Assembly: GCA_963580285.1 (NCBI GenBank)
Contig: OY757010.1
Span: forward strand, 212,010,138 to 212,074,137
DNA length: 64,000 nt
Direction of reading: 5' to 3'
Source: Lucinisca nassula
Taxonomy: Eukaryota > Mollusca > Bivalvia > Lucinida > Lucinidae
This document shows, piece by piece, positions 1 through 11,400 of this stretch; position 1 is the stretch's first letter, and every line of letters starts with the position of its first letter. A model generated the notes under the pieces. It did not search any database and was not told where the DNA came from. It was given only the letters and a program-made list of their open reading frames with translations. The translations under genes and the position numbers were made by a program.

Positions 1-604
1 TACCAAATATCAAAGAAGAAGATTTGTAAAAGATTTTCCCTATATAATCCTAGGTAAAACCAAAGGGTCTCGGTGCGGGGGCATTTTTGGTCCCATCACT
101 ATAATTTGAACAATTTTGGTAGGGGTCCACTAGATGAAGCTTCATACCAAATATCAAAGACCTGGGCCTTGTGGTTTCAGAGAAGAAGATTTTTAAAGAT
201 TTTTCCTATATCATCCTATGTAAAACCAAAGGGCCCCGGGGCGGGGGTATTTTTGGCCACAGCACTATAATTTGAACAATATTGGTAGGGGTCCACTAGA
301 TGAAGCTTCATACCAAATATCAAAGACCTGGGCCTTGGGGTTTCAGAGACGAAGATTTTTTAAGTTTTCGGTGAAAAAAATCTATTTTTGGCTCCTGTGA
401 CCTAGATGTGTAACGGACCGGAATCATTTGAACAACTTTGAAAGGGGACCACCTAAGGATCATTCCTGTGAAGTTTGGTCAAAATCCGATTAGTGGTTTA
501 GGAGGAGATGTTGTTTGGAGAAATTGTTTACGCACACACGCACTGATGACGGACAAAAAGTGATCACAAAAGCTCACCTTGTCACTACGTGACAGGTGAG
601 CTAA
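1..604. repeat. Tandem-unit element, family E (right end)
   Basis: The end of an element made of ~167 bp tandem units: the motif GATGAAGCTTCATACC recurs at 133 and 300. The array runs into an ACGCACTGATGACGGAC tract and then a terminal hairpin at about 571-602 (AGCTCACCT paired with AGGTGAGCT, with an inner GTCAC/GTGAC stem) followed by CTAA. The left end lies outside the window. A second copy is at 36175-37294. The layout (tandem units, ACGG-like tract, terminal hairpin) matches families A-D further on. Open frames inside it are not genes. Confidence 0.75.
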
Positions 605-1318
605 AAAGCAAATGCATTTAATTTCACCTGTATTAAGCAAGAACCTGTCTTAAGCATGCACATTTTGGTTATCCCTTAGGTGCTTGCTTAATACTGGTTG
701 GACTGCATATGCATGCATGTTAAGTGGAATCAAAAAACCTTTGATGCAAGAAGAGGTGAGGAAAATAATTTTGTCACCCCTATCAATAGGGGTCAACTCT
801 TAATGGAAAGAATTTGCTCCAAATTCTTTTCTTTATACTCCTGTCAAATAGTCACAACTTTTTCTACGACAAGAGCTATGTTATTACTAGTTATAACTCG
901 GGGCATGTCATAAGAGTTAGCGCGAATTGTTCCTGTGTTCTTTTGACCAAATCTGTTCTACAAGTCCCTCATGACATAGTAAGTAAGTAAGTAATGTCTT
1001 TATTTAAAGAGGGTATAATACAGTTGTTACAACCAATCTTCCCTGAGGCCCTCATTCAATGACATGACTACAAAATAATTGGAAAACTGTGATATATTTC
1101 TTCTATACAGGTAGCTAGCAATCCCGCTGTAACTCATACTAAGTCATAAAGTTGTCATGTCTTCTCATAGGAATGTGGTAGCCAACTTGTGATATCTCGA
1201 CATTATATTGTATATTGTCATGTTAACTCATAGTAGCTCTTATGTTGTAGTGGCTAACAGCAGACTAAACATGCACAAGATCCTACAACATTATGAGATT
1301 TACACAACACACTAAAAA
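605..1318. other. Intergenic or intronic DNA, no gene seen
   Basis: I see no exon-like open stretch with splice borders. The part at 745-830 resembles the GGGGTCAACTCTTAA foldback repeat seen better at 45090-45310. The rest is AT-rich and unassigned. Confidence 0.5.
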
Positions 1319-1324
1319 TTAGTT

Positions 1325-1640
1325 ATAAGTTTGTTTGTTTGTTTGTTTTGGCATTTAACAGCCCAGCCAACACTACTTTAGGTCATTTTTGAGCCAGTTG
1401 GTTCACCTAGCCACACTTTCCCTGGGCAGGCTTATATGTAAGTGGTTAACTAATACAGTGCACATTCGTTCGCCAGAAACTGACAACTGCCCTTCTTGAA
1501 TTCACGGAAGGAAGAGAATAACCGTAGAAAAGATTTCACGATCAATCTCCACAAAAGCATGAGATAAGTATGAGTAAGCTCCACCCTCTTTGGACTATGA
1601 GTTGTCCAGAGAATTTCAAACTGTTTAAAATTCTTGTAGA
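1325..1640 (-). repeat. SINE fragment (family of 11439-11749), head missing
   Basis: The sequence from the GTTTGTTTGTTTG tract through CCTGGGCAGGCTTATA and CAGTGCACATTC to CAATCTCCACAAAAG matches the SINE at 11439-11749 in the same orientation. The tRNA-like head expected at the right end is absent, so this copy is truncated or diverged. A third partial copy is at 44770-44935. Confidence 0.7.
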
Positions 1641-1989
1641 CTCTTTCCAGCAAGCTACGAGTTGTTGTGAGTTGAGGCCAGATGTGTACATCAAACGCCT
1701 ACATATGGTGACATCACTTTGACATGCTACGAGTTGATAACTCAGAACAACTCATTGCCAAACTCTTGACTGTATGACAGGCGTATTAACCCTTTTTGTA
1801 CCACAAACCCAAAACAGGTGATTGGCAAACAGTGCAGGCCCAGATCAGATGCCCCAGAATGCAGTGTCTGATCAGGGCCTACACTGTTTGCAAAAAGGAC
1901 AGCCATTTTCCAAATTAAGTTTGAAGAAAATATAACATGACAACCCTAAATTTTGAAATGGACTCCTGCTATATATAAGATGGAAAATA

Positions 1990-2575
1990 GAAGTGGAGGC
2001 AATGATCAGGAATCGATACAATCACAACCACAGCTCCCATCAGAGACACCAAAGGGAAAGACACACAAACATAAAACAACAGATCCTAATGGAAAACCAA
2101 CAGCGGAAAGCCAAAAGGACAGTTTCTTTCTCACAAAATGGCCAATACGCTATCCAAAATAAAATAACACAAGCGACACAAACACCGAAAGACAAACCAT
2201 AACAAAAATAAACCGTGACAGAAGAACCGCCTTGGAACGGTCAGCTGAAACGAATTCCACTGGCGGGCTTAAATCTATTTTACCTGGCCACAATCCTCGG
2301 CCTTACTTCCATCGCGATTAAGGCAAATAATTTGTTCAGTCCGCATGAAGGCCTCCTAACTCATCAGTGCAACATTTCTGTGAACACAAAAATCAAACAA
2401 CCACAGGGATGAAACAACGGTGAGGACTCGCTAGCAAGAAACAAAAGAGATGCTGGAGCAAAAGAAAACCAACAGTTAGATGCCAATGGGCCAACCAGAG
2501 ACAGAGCATCAGGTACCAACCAGCATAAGCCTTTACGTTTGAACCGTCATAGAATCTGAGGCCTGACCTCAATAA
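1990..2575. repeat. Interspersed repeat, inverted relative of 12118-12905
   Basis: About 0.58 kb from GAGGCAATGATCAGGAATCG to CTGAGGCCTGACC. The reverse complement of the same sequence appears at 12118-12905, interrupted there by a SINE. Open frames on both strands (for example 2215-2412) have no recognisable domain. The superfamily is unknown. It sits inside the split TTAA MITE. Confidence 0.7.
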
Positions 2576-2770
2576 AGTCTTTATTCCGGATGAAAACACA
2601 TATTGTAAGTGCTTGTTTGAACCACGTCAATGAGGTGGTTCTAAGGCGTATCCCTAACCTATGTTTTAGGAACAAAACAAAAATCCTTTTGAGTCCGCCT
2701 TTCTCTCTCCTTTTCAATATAAATCAGGTTTTTGCAGGACTGTCACTTTTATTGCACGATTGTGTTAATG

Positions 2771-3108
2771 TCATTACGCAAACACGCCTATACACATACA
2801 TTGCCACTTTTATCGCCGTAAAAATGAAAATTTTAAGATGAAAAATTGTGATATTTTTCTTATTTCTGCTCAAAATATAGATTGTGGGCACTCGTTAGAA
2901 CCGCCTCATCAAGGCGGTTCTAACGAGTACCCACAATCTATATTTTAGAGCAGAAATAAGAAATCGATGAGGCGGTTCTACCGAGTGCCAACAATCTATA
3001 TTTTAGAGCAGAAATAAGAAAAATAAGGTATACCCGCCGAAACCCTAGTTTTACTATATAAAAGTGCGGTTCAAGGGGGTCCAAATTATATAGGCGTGTT
3101 TTCGTGAT
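2771..3108. mobile_element. Foldback MITE, GTACTCGTTAGAACCGCC family
   Basis: The ends are near-inverted (CATTACGCAAACACGCCTAT and ATAGGCGTGTTTTCGTGATG). The centre is a perfect hairpin of ACTCGTTAGAACCGCC with its reverse complement, with a partial tandem copy of the right arm. Other copies are at 4020-4305, 7091-7346, 33614-33895, 46089-46436 and 53262-53632. There is no coding capacity, and the short ORFs within it read through the hairpin. Confidence 0.8.
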
Positions 3109-3179
3109 GTGATGGCCGTCCAGCCAGAAGAAGCATCGGGAAGATTCTATTTGGTACAAAATGGGTTAAGAGTAGACAC

Positions 3180-4020
3180 ATTTTTCAGAGGGTCTGAGAT
3201 TACTGAAAAGCAAACAGGAGAACACAAAAGTTGTCATCCTGGCAATAATGTCAGCTGAAAAATATTCCCTTTAAATACATTTGTAAAAATGAATGTACAA
3301 GTATAGTAGTCAAAGATCATTTTCAAGTTTCATGAGGCTAGGGCAAATACTTTTGGAAATATGGCCAAGGTTAAAGTTTTTGGATACATTTCTGCAAAAT
3401 AGGTCAAAGTTCAAAGGTCAAGGTCACAGGTGGAAAAAGCTTGGTATCGAAGGAAAGGTCTTGTCCTAAGGAACATTCTTGTGAAGGCTATATTATTAGT
3501 GGTATTAAAATGAGTGACAAAAACAAAGAGAAAAGGGGAGATAATGCAGTCAAATTGGATAACAGAACTTGAACAGACTGTAGCTCTTGTGATGGTGAGT
3601 ATTTGTGTGAAGTTTCATGACAGTAGACCAAATACTTTTGGAAATATGTTCAAGGTTAAAGTTTTTGGTTAAATTCCCCCCCCCACCCCCCCCAAAAAAA
3701 AAAAATTAGGTCAAAGTGCATTCAAAATTCAAGGTCACAGGTGTCAATGAAAAGGTCCTGTGTGAGAAGTTTCAAGGCTCTGTTATAAATAGTATTGAAA
3801 TGAGAGGAAAAAACTGTGTTTCAGAAAAAATAAAAATTGAAAAGGGGAGATAATTCAGAAAAAAATCAACAATACAGTTATTGATCCTGGTCAGACTGCA
3901 GCTATTGTGATGGTGAGTATATGTATGAAGAAAGTTTCATGAGGCTAGGTCAAATACTTTTGAAGTTATAGCCAAGGTTAAGTTTTTTTGGAACAACAAC
4001 GACAATACAGAAGCCAGAGT
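3180..4020. repeat. Tandem repeat, ~290-315 bp units
   Basis: The motif CTTTTGGAAATATGNNCAAGGTTAAAG recurs near 3351, 3641 and 3957, each followed by AGGTCACAGG and a GGGGAGATAAT box. The style is that of the tandem-unit elements at 22-52 kb, but I see no clear termini here. A C-rich/A-rich slip tract is at 3674-3706. Confidence 0.6.
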
Positions 4021-4305
4021 GACGCCAATACATAATGGAAACATGCCTATATAATTCTGACCCCATTAAACCCCGCTTTTGTATTGTAAAACTGGAGTTT
4101 ACAGAGTCATACAGTATTTTTCTTATATCTGCTCAAAAACATACATTGTGGGAACCTGAGGCGGGTCTAACGAGTACCCACAATCTATGTTTTGAACAGA
4201 CTTATGAAAAATATCAGGATTTATTTATATCTGAAAAATTTCACTTTCTGGTGGTAAAAATTTACCAATATATTTGAATAGGCGTGTTTTCGTAATGAGC
4301 TCGAA
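4020..4305. mobile_element. Foldback MITE, GTACTCGTTAGAACCGCC family
   Basis: The left end has ACATGCCTATATAATTCTGA and the right end AATAGGCGTGTTTTCGTAATG. The central GTGGG...CCCAC hairpin is partly decayed, because the left arm has lost part of its GTTAGAACC stem. Non-coding. Confidence 0.75.
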
Positions 4306-4429
4306 AGCAGACATGTTCAAATGTTGTAGTGGACCCAGTTTTTCAAAGCTTGTTAATAGTCAGAATGTAAACTGTTCTAGGAAGCACAATATCGAATACT
4401 CAGGTATTTTTGCTGAAAGAATGTGAGCA

Positions 4430-4720
4430 GCTCATTACGGTAACACACCCGTGCAAAATATTACATTTTTTCAAGTCTTCAAAATAGCATCTTTCTGATG
4501 AAAATCTGTGACATTTGTCTTATTTTCACTGCAAACATAGGTTGTGGGTGCTCGTTAGAACCACCTCATTGAGGCGGTTCTAACAAGTACCCACCACTAA
4601 TGTCTTGGAGCAGAAATAAGCAAAATAATGTATACACCCCCCCCCCCAAAACACCAGTTTTCTCTATATAAAGTGGGGTTTAGTGGGATGTTCATTTCAT
4701 GGGCTTGTTCACGTGATGTT
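4430..4720. mobile_element. Foldback MITE, GGTTGTGGGTGCTCGTTAGAACC subfamily
   Basis: The left end is CATTACGGTAACACACCC and the right end TTCATGGGCTTGTTCACGTGATG, around a GTTAGAACCACCTCATTGAGGCGGTTCTAAC hairpin. It is related to the 2771 family through the central stem but has different arms. Other copies are at about 7855-8570, 18655-18865, 45695-45965 and 56325-56625. Confidence 0.75.
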
Positions 4721-4844
4721 TTGCAAAAGCTGCTCACAAATTTTCAGCAAAAAATATTCGTATATTTGCCATATCAAACACTCAAACTTTTAATAATTGG
4801 CACTGTATTACTTGATATACTGTATTTGTTCAGTTGACAAACTG

Positions 4845-4955
4845 CATGACAAACAGTGTAGATCCTGATCAGATGGCTTCTTCAGAAGACATCTGATCAG
4901 GATCTAAACTGTTTGCAAAGGCAGGGGTTGTCATGAACAGCAGGATAAGGATTAA
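4845..4955. repeat. AACAGTGTAGATCC hairpin repeat
   Basis: A short foldback in which AACAGTGTAGATCCTGATCAG pairs with CTGATCAGGATCTAAACTGTT, with an AGCAGGATAAGG right flank typical of the TTAA-bounded family at 8083-8553. This hairpin is the most frequent small palindrome in the window, also seen near 1835, 8415, 9990, 10860, 14045, 14835, 20965, 38815, 44545, 52460, 53740, 62975 and 63440. Confidence 0.75.
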
Positions 4956-5168
4956 TACATCTCCAGGAAACAGAAAAATACTTTTAAAAGTTTTAGGCAA
5001 ACTAATGATCCATTTCTAAAATTATTGTTTTCCAAACAGCAGACAAACCAAGACAGGCTTCCAGACAGGCTTATTTAGTGGTTGTGACTAGTTAAAAGAA
5101 ATTCTTTGGGAAACGATCATTTTCCCCCATTTTACCCACGTTTCTAAGCATTGAACAACTTTACTTAC

Positions 5169-5428
5169 GAGTACATTTCTCTTCAACTGCCTTCTTAATT
5201 CCCGTCACCATCATGCGGTACAGTTTTCCTTTCTTTGTGTGTCCTATGGCATCCAAACTCTCATCCACACACTTCCAGGCCATTTTCAGTTCTTGGCAGA
5301 CAGCAATCATCATATCCTCCTTTCCTCGTCGTTCTTCAACCCTGCCTACTTTATCATCATCCTTATCATCATCATTCTCATCATTATCACCATTTGTATC
5401 ATCATCTGGCCCTGCAGCAGCTGTATCA
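5169..5428 (-). CDS. Exon 9 of the cysteine-rich gene: acidic linker plus unit
   Basis: Acceptor TTATTACAG, donor GTAAGT, 260 bases. It starts with the last base of a split Ser codon and ends with one base of the next codon. The first ~27 residues are a low-complexity Asp/Asn tract encoded by GAT-rich DNA, then a basic RVEERRGKED stretch. The last half is a repeat unit with AVCQELKMAWKCVDES and a closing EEKC. The following exon was not found between here and position 1. Confidence 0.85.
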
Positions 5429-8400
5429 CTGTAATAAATGGAGGATATTTACTTTTTGGAGATGAATACCAAAAATATTTCATCGAGTGTGTTGAAAATA
5501 TAAGAATTTTCATGAGTGCGAAGCATGGGTGAAAATTTTGATTTTTTTCAACATACAAGATGAAATGTTTTTGATATTTATCGAAAAAAAGTAAATTTTC
5601 TTTTTATTTGATAATACAGTATAGCTCCAATATATTGCGGTAGTCGGGGTCCATAGCCCGAAAACCGCGATGTGGTCGGAGCGCGATATAAGTTGCGGTA
5701 GTTTGCCGCGATGCCAATACAAGTCGAGGTGATAGTTTGGTGTGATACCGTTATCAATCCACACTAATGGCTGTCCATAATGCTATCGGCCGTATTTCAC
5801 CATTAAAGTAGGTTCAGAATTACTCAGTGACAGAACAAACAAAGGGGACTATGTCTACCAATTAACTTACATTCGAGAACAGCTGAAAATCTGCGTCTGA
5901 AAACATGTGATTGCTAAAATGTCAAAACAGGACGCCATTTTGAATTTGCGGTTCCCCTGGTTGTCTGTCACGTTGACGGCCAAGGGGCGCAACTACCATA
6001 AGCGCTAAAGCAATTCTAGTTGTTTCCCTTGGCTTGCCAGATCAAGTAGCATTTGGAAAAAAATTATTTAGCGTCTACCACGGGTCAAAAAACTATACAA
6101 CAACAAAACTATCATTTTATTGTGTTTTGATTTCGGGCAAGTGTAAAAAAAATCGTCTTCAATTGTCAGTCTTTTTGAGTCCTTAAATATAATAAAACTA
6201 GACCAGTAAGTAAATTGCAATAACTGCTGCACTGTCAATTGAGAGACAAACCATCTGTGTATTTATTACGGTTCAGGTATGACACTATTGTTAATCCCTG
6301 TCATACAATTGCCACCCTGCGGTGCGTGTCGATAAGGTGTGAAAATATGGTCAAGTTATGTCTCTAATTGGCGTTTATCCTCCAATCATAAAATTTAATC
6401 CACAATCAATGTGAAAATGATTTAAATGATTTAATCGCTCCTCAGACAATTAGCTACATCTAACGGTAGATGTTTGCATAAAAAAACGGACTTTTCTGCG
6501 ATCTCGTGAATGGTTATGTTTTGGCGCCAAATAGCAGACGCTGGGCGGGAAAAGTCAAATGCTGTTGGTTTAACCTGGTTTTAAATAAATTTTAACAACT
6601 TAAAACTCTATTTTTTTTTATTATGAATTTTTAAGGGGGAAAAAAATGGGATCCACGGCCCGACTGCGATAGATTGGACATCGTGAAATATCGGAACGCG
6701 ATATATTGGAGCTATACTGTATTTTAGGACACTTACTGTAATTGATCAATCGGATCTTACGTCACAATTTTTTACTTGGCTTTGACGTCACAACTGCCAG
6801 TTTCAAAACATAAACAGATCGCCATTTTTAATAAAGCATTTTTACAGTTCAAAGAATGCTATTTCAAGGTATTTTACAGAATTATTTTATAGATAACATC
6901 TGAATTTTGGCGAGAAAAGTAGTCCGGGCTGCTGCTGTGAAAATAACATGGTCATGTTATTTTTCACACTGTGAAAATATCATTAATATTTTCACACTGT
7001 GAAAATATAACTTTTATTTGTTTCAGATATGACACTGATTTCACTGGTTCTTATTACTATGACATCACAATTCAGAGGTTGATGATGACCTCAAAACACG
7101 CCTATGTAATTTTGAACCCCTTGAACCAAACTTTCACATAGTAAAACAGGGGTTTGCAGGGTTAAACCTTATTTTTCTTATTTCTGCTCAAAAATATAGA
7201 TTGTGGGTACTCGTTAGAACCGCCTCGATGAGGCGCTTATTTTAAGCTGACATAAGAAAAATATCACAATTTTTCATCTTAATTTTTTTTTTTTATCGGC
7301 GATAACATTTACAACGTATTTATATAGGCGTGTTTTCGTAATGATACACTAAGGTAAACCTTCATTGCTGCAGACACTCACTCTGATTGTAAATGGAATC
7401 TTAATCTTTTTTGAGCATTATGTTCCTAACTTAAAGAGAATAATGTCTAAAAAGAGTGCTTCATTCTTTGATTATGACTAAATTTTAAATCCTTAATGCT
7501 CTGCATACTGGATATATTTTCAGCCGTTGACATTTTGAAATATTTTTCTTATTTCAGATCCAGGATTTGACATGACAATTTGTTTAGGAGTCTTCAATTC
7601 GTGGACTTGTTAACGTGATGATTTAGAAAAAACGACTAGAATTGTATCCATAGGACATACATGCCCTCTCTATAAATAATTTCAACATCCATCAACAAAT
7701 GGCAATGTTATATACCAGACATATTTTGGCCATTGACTTCTAAATGTTACCTTGACCTTGGAGCTACAATATGGGTTTTGCATGTGACATAGCAACAATA
7801 TATGCTTAACCATTTCAGTACGATAACAAATTGGTGAGGAATAGTGCATTTTTCCTGATCTCAAAAACGGACAGTTTTCTCATGAAAATTTGTTATTTTT
7901 CTTATTTTTACTCCAAACATAGGTTGAGTGTGCTCAACAGAACCATCTCATTGAGGAGTTTCTAATGAGTACCAACAACCTATATCTTGGAGCAAAAATA
8001 AAGAAAATAATGTGTACCCTTGAAAAGCCCACTCTTCTCTATATAAACTGGGGTTTAGAGGGATGTTTATTTCACAGACTTGTTAACCCTTATCCTGCTG
8101 CATAAACTGATTAAGCCACACCCATTGCTGACTATTAACCAATCAAATTACTTGATATTATATATTTGTTCAATTCACAAACTCAATAATAGTCTTGCAA
8201 CATGACGTTTAGATTAACCTGTCTGTTGTTTCGGTTCGCAAAACAAAGCCTTCCCATTGGGTTTCCATGGGTCTTCGTTAGAATTCACCAATTCATATAG
8301 TACACGTGCAAGACAAACCATTATCTTGCTGAATATTCATTTAAGCCACTCCCATTTCTGTCTATCAACCAATCAAATTACTTGATGTAACTTATTGCTA

Positions 8401-11400
8401 CAAATTCATAAACTGAATGCCAAACAGTGTAGATCCTGATCAGATGGCTTCTTCAGAAGCCATCTGATCTGGATCTACACTGTTTGATCTGATCTGGATC
8501 TACACTGTTTGAAAACATATAGGGGTTGTGGTGTTCAGCAGGATAAGGGTTAATGTGACATTCAACTCTTACCTGTCTGAGTCTGTCATTTTATCTCCTG
8601 CAAGGAATTGTTCGGCAAGGGTCTTGTATTTTTTGATACAGCCTTCCAAGTCCACTTTTGGCTTCTCTGGACCTTTGCAAGGTTCCACTGACATGTGGTC
8701 CACATTCTCCAGGATTGATTCCACCCATAGTTTTGGGACACCAACGCAGTCAGTTGTCAGCTCTTTGATATGGTGCTTGGTGACAAAAACCATACTGAAA
8801 TAGAAGATTTAAAGGGATTGGGAACACCGGACAGATTTTTCTGCCATTTTCCAAAGGGAGACAACTTTTGGGACTTCCTGTTCACTTTTCTATGTATAAA
8901 CATATTTTATTGCATCATAAATCAAGCAACAGGGTCGAGCCACAAGTTCTGCCAACATTAGTTACAGCCCTCCCCTAACACTTTTCTATAAGCCTTGTCT
9001 CACTGAAAAAGGGGTCTACTCTTATAGGAAGAGGAGCAAATTCTTTCCTTTAAAAGTTGATCCCTATTGTCATGGGGAGACAAAATACTTCTGAAGGAGT
9101 TGCCTCCCCTGAAGGTGTTCCCATTCCCCTTAACAACTCCAGACAATTTCTGTCATGTACATATTTTGTTCAAAGCATTGTAAGCTTAATGCTTTGCAAG
9201 CTAGGTTTTTTTTTCGCAGCAGACGACATTTTGAAATATTTTTCTATTTTTCCCAGAAAACAGAATTTGACATCTCGTGCAAATTGTCTCCTATTGAGAC
9301 AATTTGCATGAGATGCCAAAGCCTGTTTTCTATCAACAATTTGTTGTCTGCTAAAGTAGCCTAGAGTGTCGTGAAGGTTAAAGAACTTATTAGTGGTCAA
9401 AATACACCACAACCTCTTTATAACACTATTGATGGGATCCATAGTAGAAACCGTGTTATTTAAACAAGCGTGTTACATCCAAACAAAAATGTATGGATTA
9501 TATAGAAAATTGAGCATTTATGGTCATTTTTCTATATAATCTGCACATTTTTGGGATCCATCTGGAAACTGTGTTATATCCAAAACTGTGTTATAATGAA
9601 CCGTGCTATAATGAGGTTGTGGTGTATTAACTGTTCTAGTATGAACAATACCTAACAGTGATGGCCTTTCTGTTTATGAGTGCTACCTCCCTTCCATTAT
9701 CTACCTTGGTAGATCATATGCATAGCTTCTAGGTTTATAACCACTCTCTGACAACTGCGTCAGGGAGTCGATTCTTTGGCTCAGCGGTTAGAGCACTGGA
9801 CTATCACCCAAGCGGCCCGGGTTCGAATCCCACTATAGGTGGGGATTTTTTTTCAGGCTATGCTTCTTTCCTTTGTTACGGCTTTCATGTTGTAAGAATG
9901 AGAATAAATATTTCATGCTCAGTAAAATATTTCTTTAACTTGAATGCAAATTACTGTAATGATCATAAAGAATTGGGACAGACAGGCCTAAGCAAACAGT
10001 GTAGACCCTGATCAGACTGCAGCAGTTTGATCAGGGTCTACACGGTTTGTCATTTGGTCTGCACTTTTTGGACCCCTTGCTTGATTGTGAAACAAATTTG
10101 TTAAGATTATAAGAGAATTACATCTAGTCCTAAAGGTGTCTAAATTTTTACAATTTTTACGGTAGATACAATACCTGCAAACGTCTCCAGCTTCCTGCAA
10201 GTCCATATACTTCTGATACACCCCAATGAGGTCACAAACTTCTGGCTTTTCAACCACAGGACAGAATAAATCCTGGCATCTCTCATCTAACATATTCAAA
10301 AGGTCAAGCAATGTAGGATTGAGAATGTTGGCAATTGGTAGAATACAATTGGTATGCTTTATAAAGCAACGGACCGTCTTTCTCTGCATTCTGAAACAAA
10401 ATATAACAACTAATCTGAGTGACACAGTGCAAAAGTTGTTGCTTTTTTTTATGAAAAACTGAGATATTTTTCTTATTGATACTCTAAACATAGGCTGCGG
10501 ATGGCTGTTAGAATCACTCATTGATCATAAGCCGTGAAATGAGTCAATGTATTCATGAAAAACATGAAAACACAGCTATATAATTTTGACCCCCTCCAAC
10601 CCCACTTCTATATAGTAAAACTGGGGTTAACAGGGTAAACCTTATTTTTCTTATTTCTACTCTAAAATATAGATTGTGGGTACTTGTTAGAACCACTGAG
10701 AATGTGAGTAAAGTGGGTTATCTTGATCATATTGTAGTCGTATATTTGGGTGACAAGTGTCACTGAAGAGTATATTTCATAGAATTTACTAGAAAACCTA
10801 AAGGAATGAAAAATCAGAGCTGAGGTTTTAACCCTTATCCTGCTGTTCATGACAATCCCTACTTTTGCATACAGTGTAGATCCTGATCAGATGGCTTCTG
10901 AAGAAGGATCTACACTATTTGTCATTCAGTATGTGAATTTGAAAGAAAAAATTTTCTTGCACACCACACAAGGAAACCAGGGTTGAAATTTATGTTCTGA
11001 CCCTGGTGTTCCGACCCCAAATCGAATATAATCGCGTGTTTGATAAATGCACTGGTTGATTACAACCTCATGCGCAGCATCGTCATGCATGACGTCACTA
11101 AACAATCCTGTTTTGTCATCACAAAATGGCGGACGTCGGTAACCGAAGTGACAGCAGCATTAAAAATTCGCAATAGAAATGGAAGGTATGCAAGAAAAAG
11201 AATCCAATATGGATGTGAGGGGTGGATAGAAAAATCCGTCCCTCGGGATCACTGTCTGGCATCACTCGGCAAGCCTCGTGATGCCTGTGTCCCTCGGGAC
11301 GGATTATTCCATCCACCCCTCACACCCATATAAGATTCTTATAATATCATGTAATCTAATTGGGTGATAATCAGAAATGGGGGTGGCTAATTAAAATATT

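Larger units (their letters stand above)
1786..3169. mobile_element. TTAA-flanked MITE split by later insertions
   Basis: It starts TTAACCCTTTTTGTACC and ends GGTACAAAATGGGTTAA, so it has inverted ends and TTAA at both borders, the target preferred by piggyBac-type transposases. An inner palindrome (CAGATCAGATGC... GCAGTGTCTGATCAGGGC) lies at 1835-1885. Uninterrupted relatives at 14800-15013, 21717-21913 and 44420-44647 are only about 200 bp. This one is ~1.38 kb because other repeats were inserted after TATATATAAGATGG near 1985. No transposase is present. Confidence 0.8.

Noticed and set aside
5213..5558. Plus-strand and other minus frames over 5213-5558
   Set aside because: Shadows of exon 9; only the frame with TTATTACAG and GTAAGT borders joins with exon 8.
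6756..6792. GACGTCA words as CREB-type regulatory sites
   Set aside because: Such words occur in several foldback elements here (11090, 13676, 19262, 38583) and there is no promoter context.
9776..9845. Functional tRNA gene
   Set aside because: Acceptor and T stems cannot be formed; only the A-box and B-box-like words remain.
10012..10521. 169-codon minus frame as a single gene
   Set aside because: Only 10175-10390 has exon borders and fits the phase series; the rest of the frame crosses hairpin repeats on both sides.
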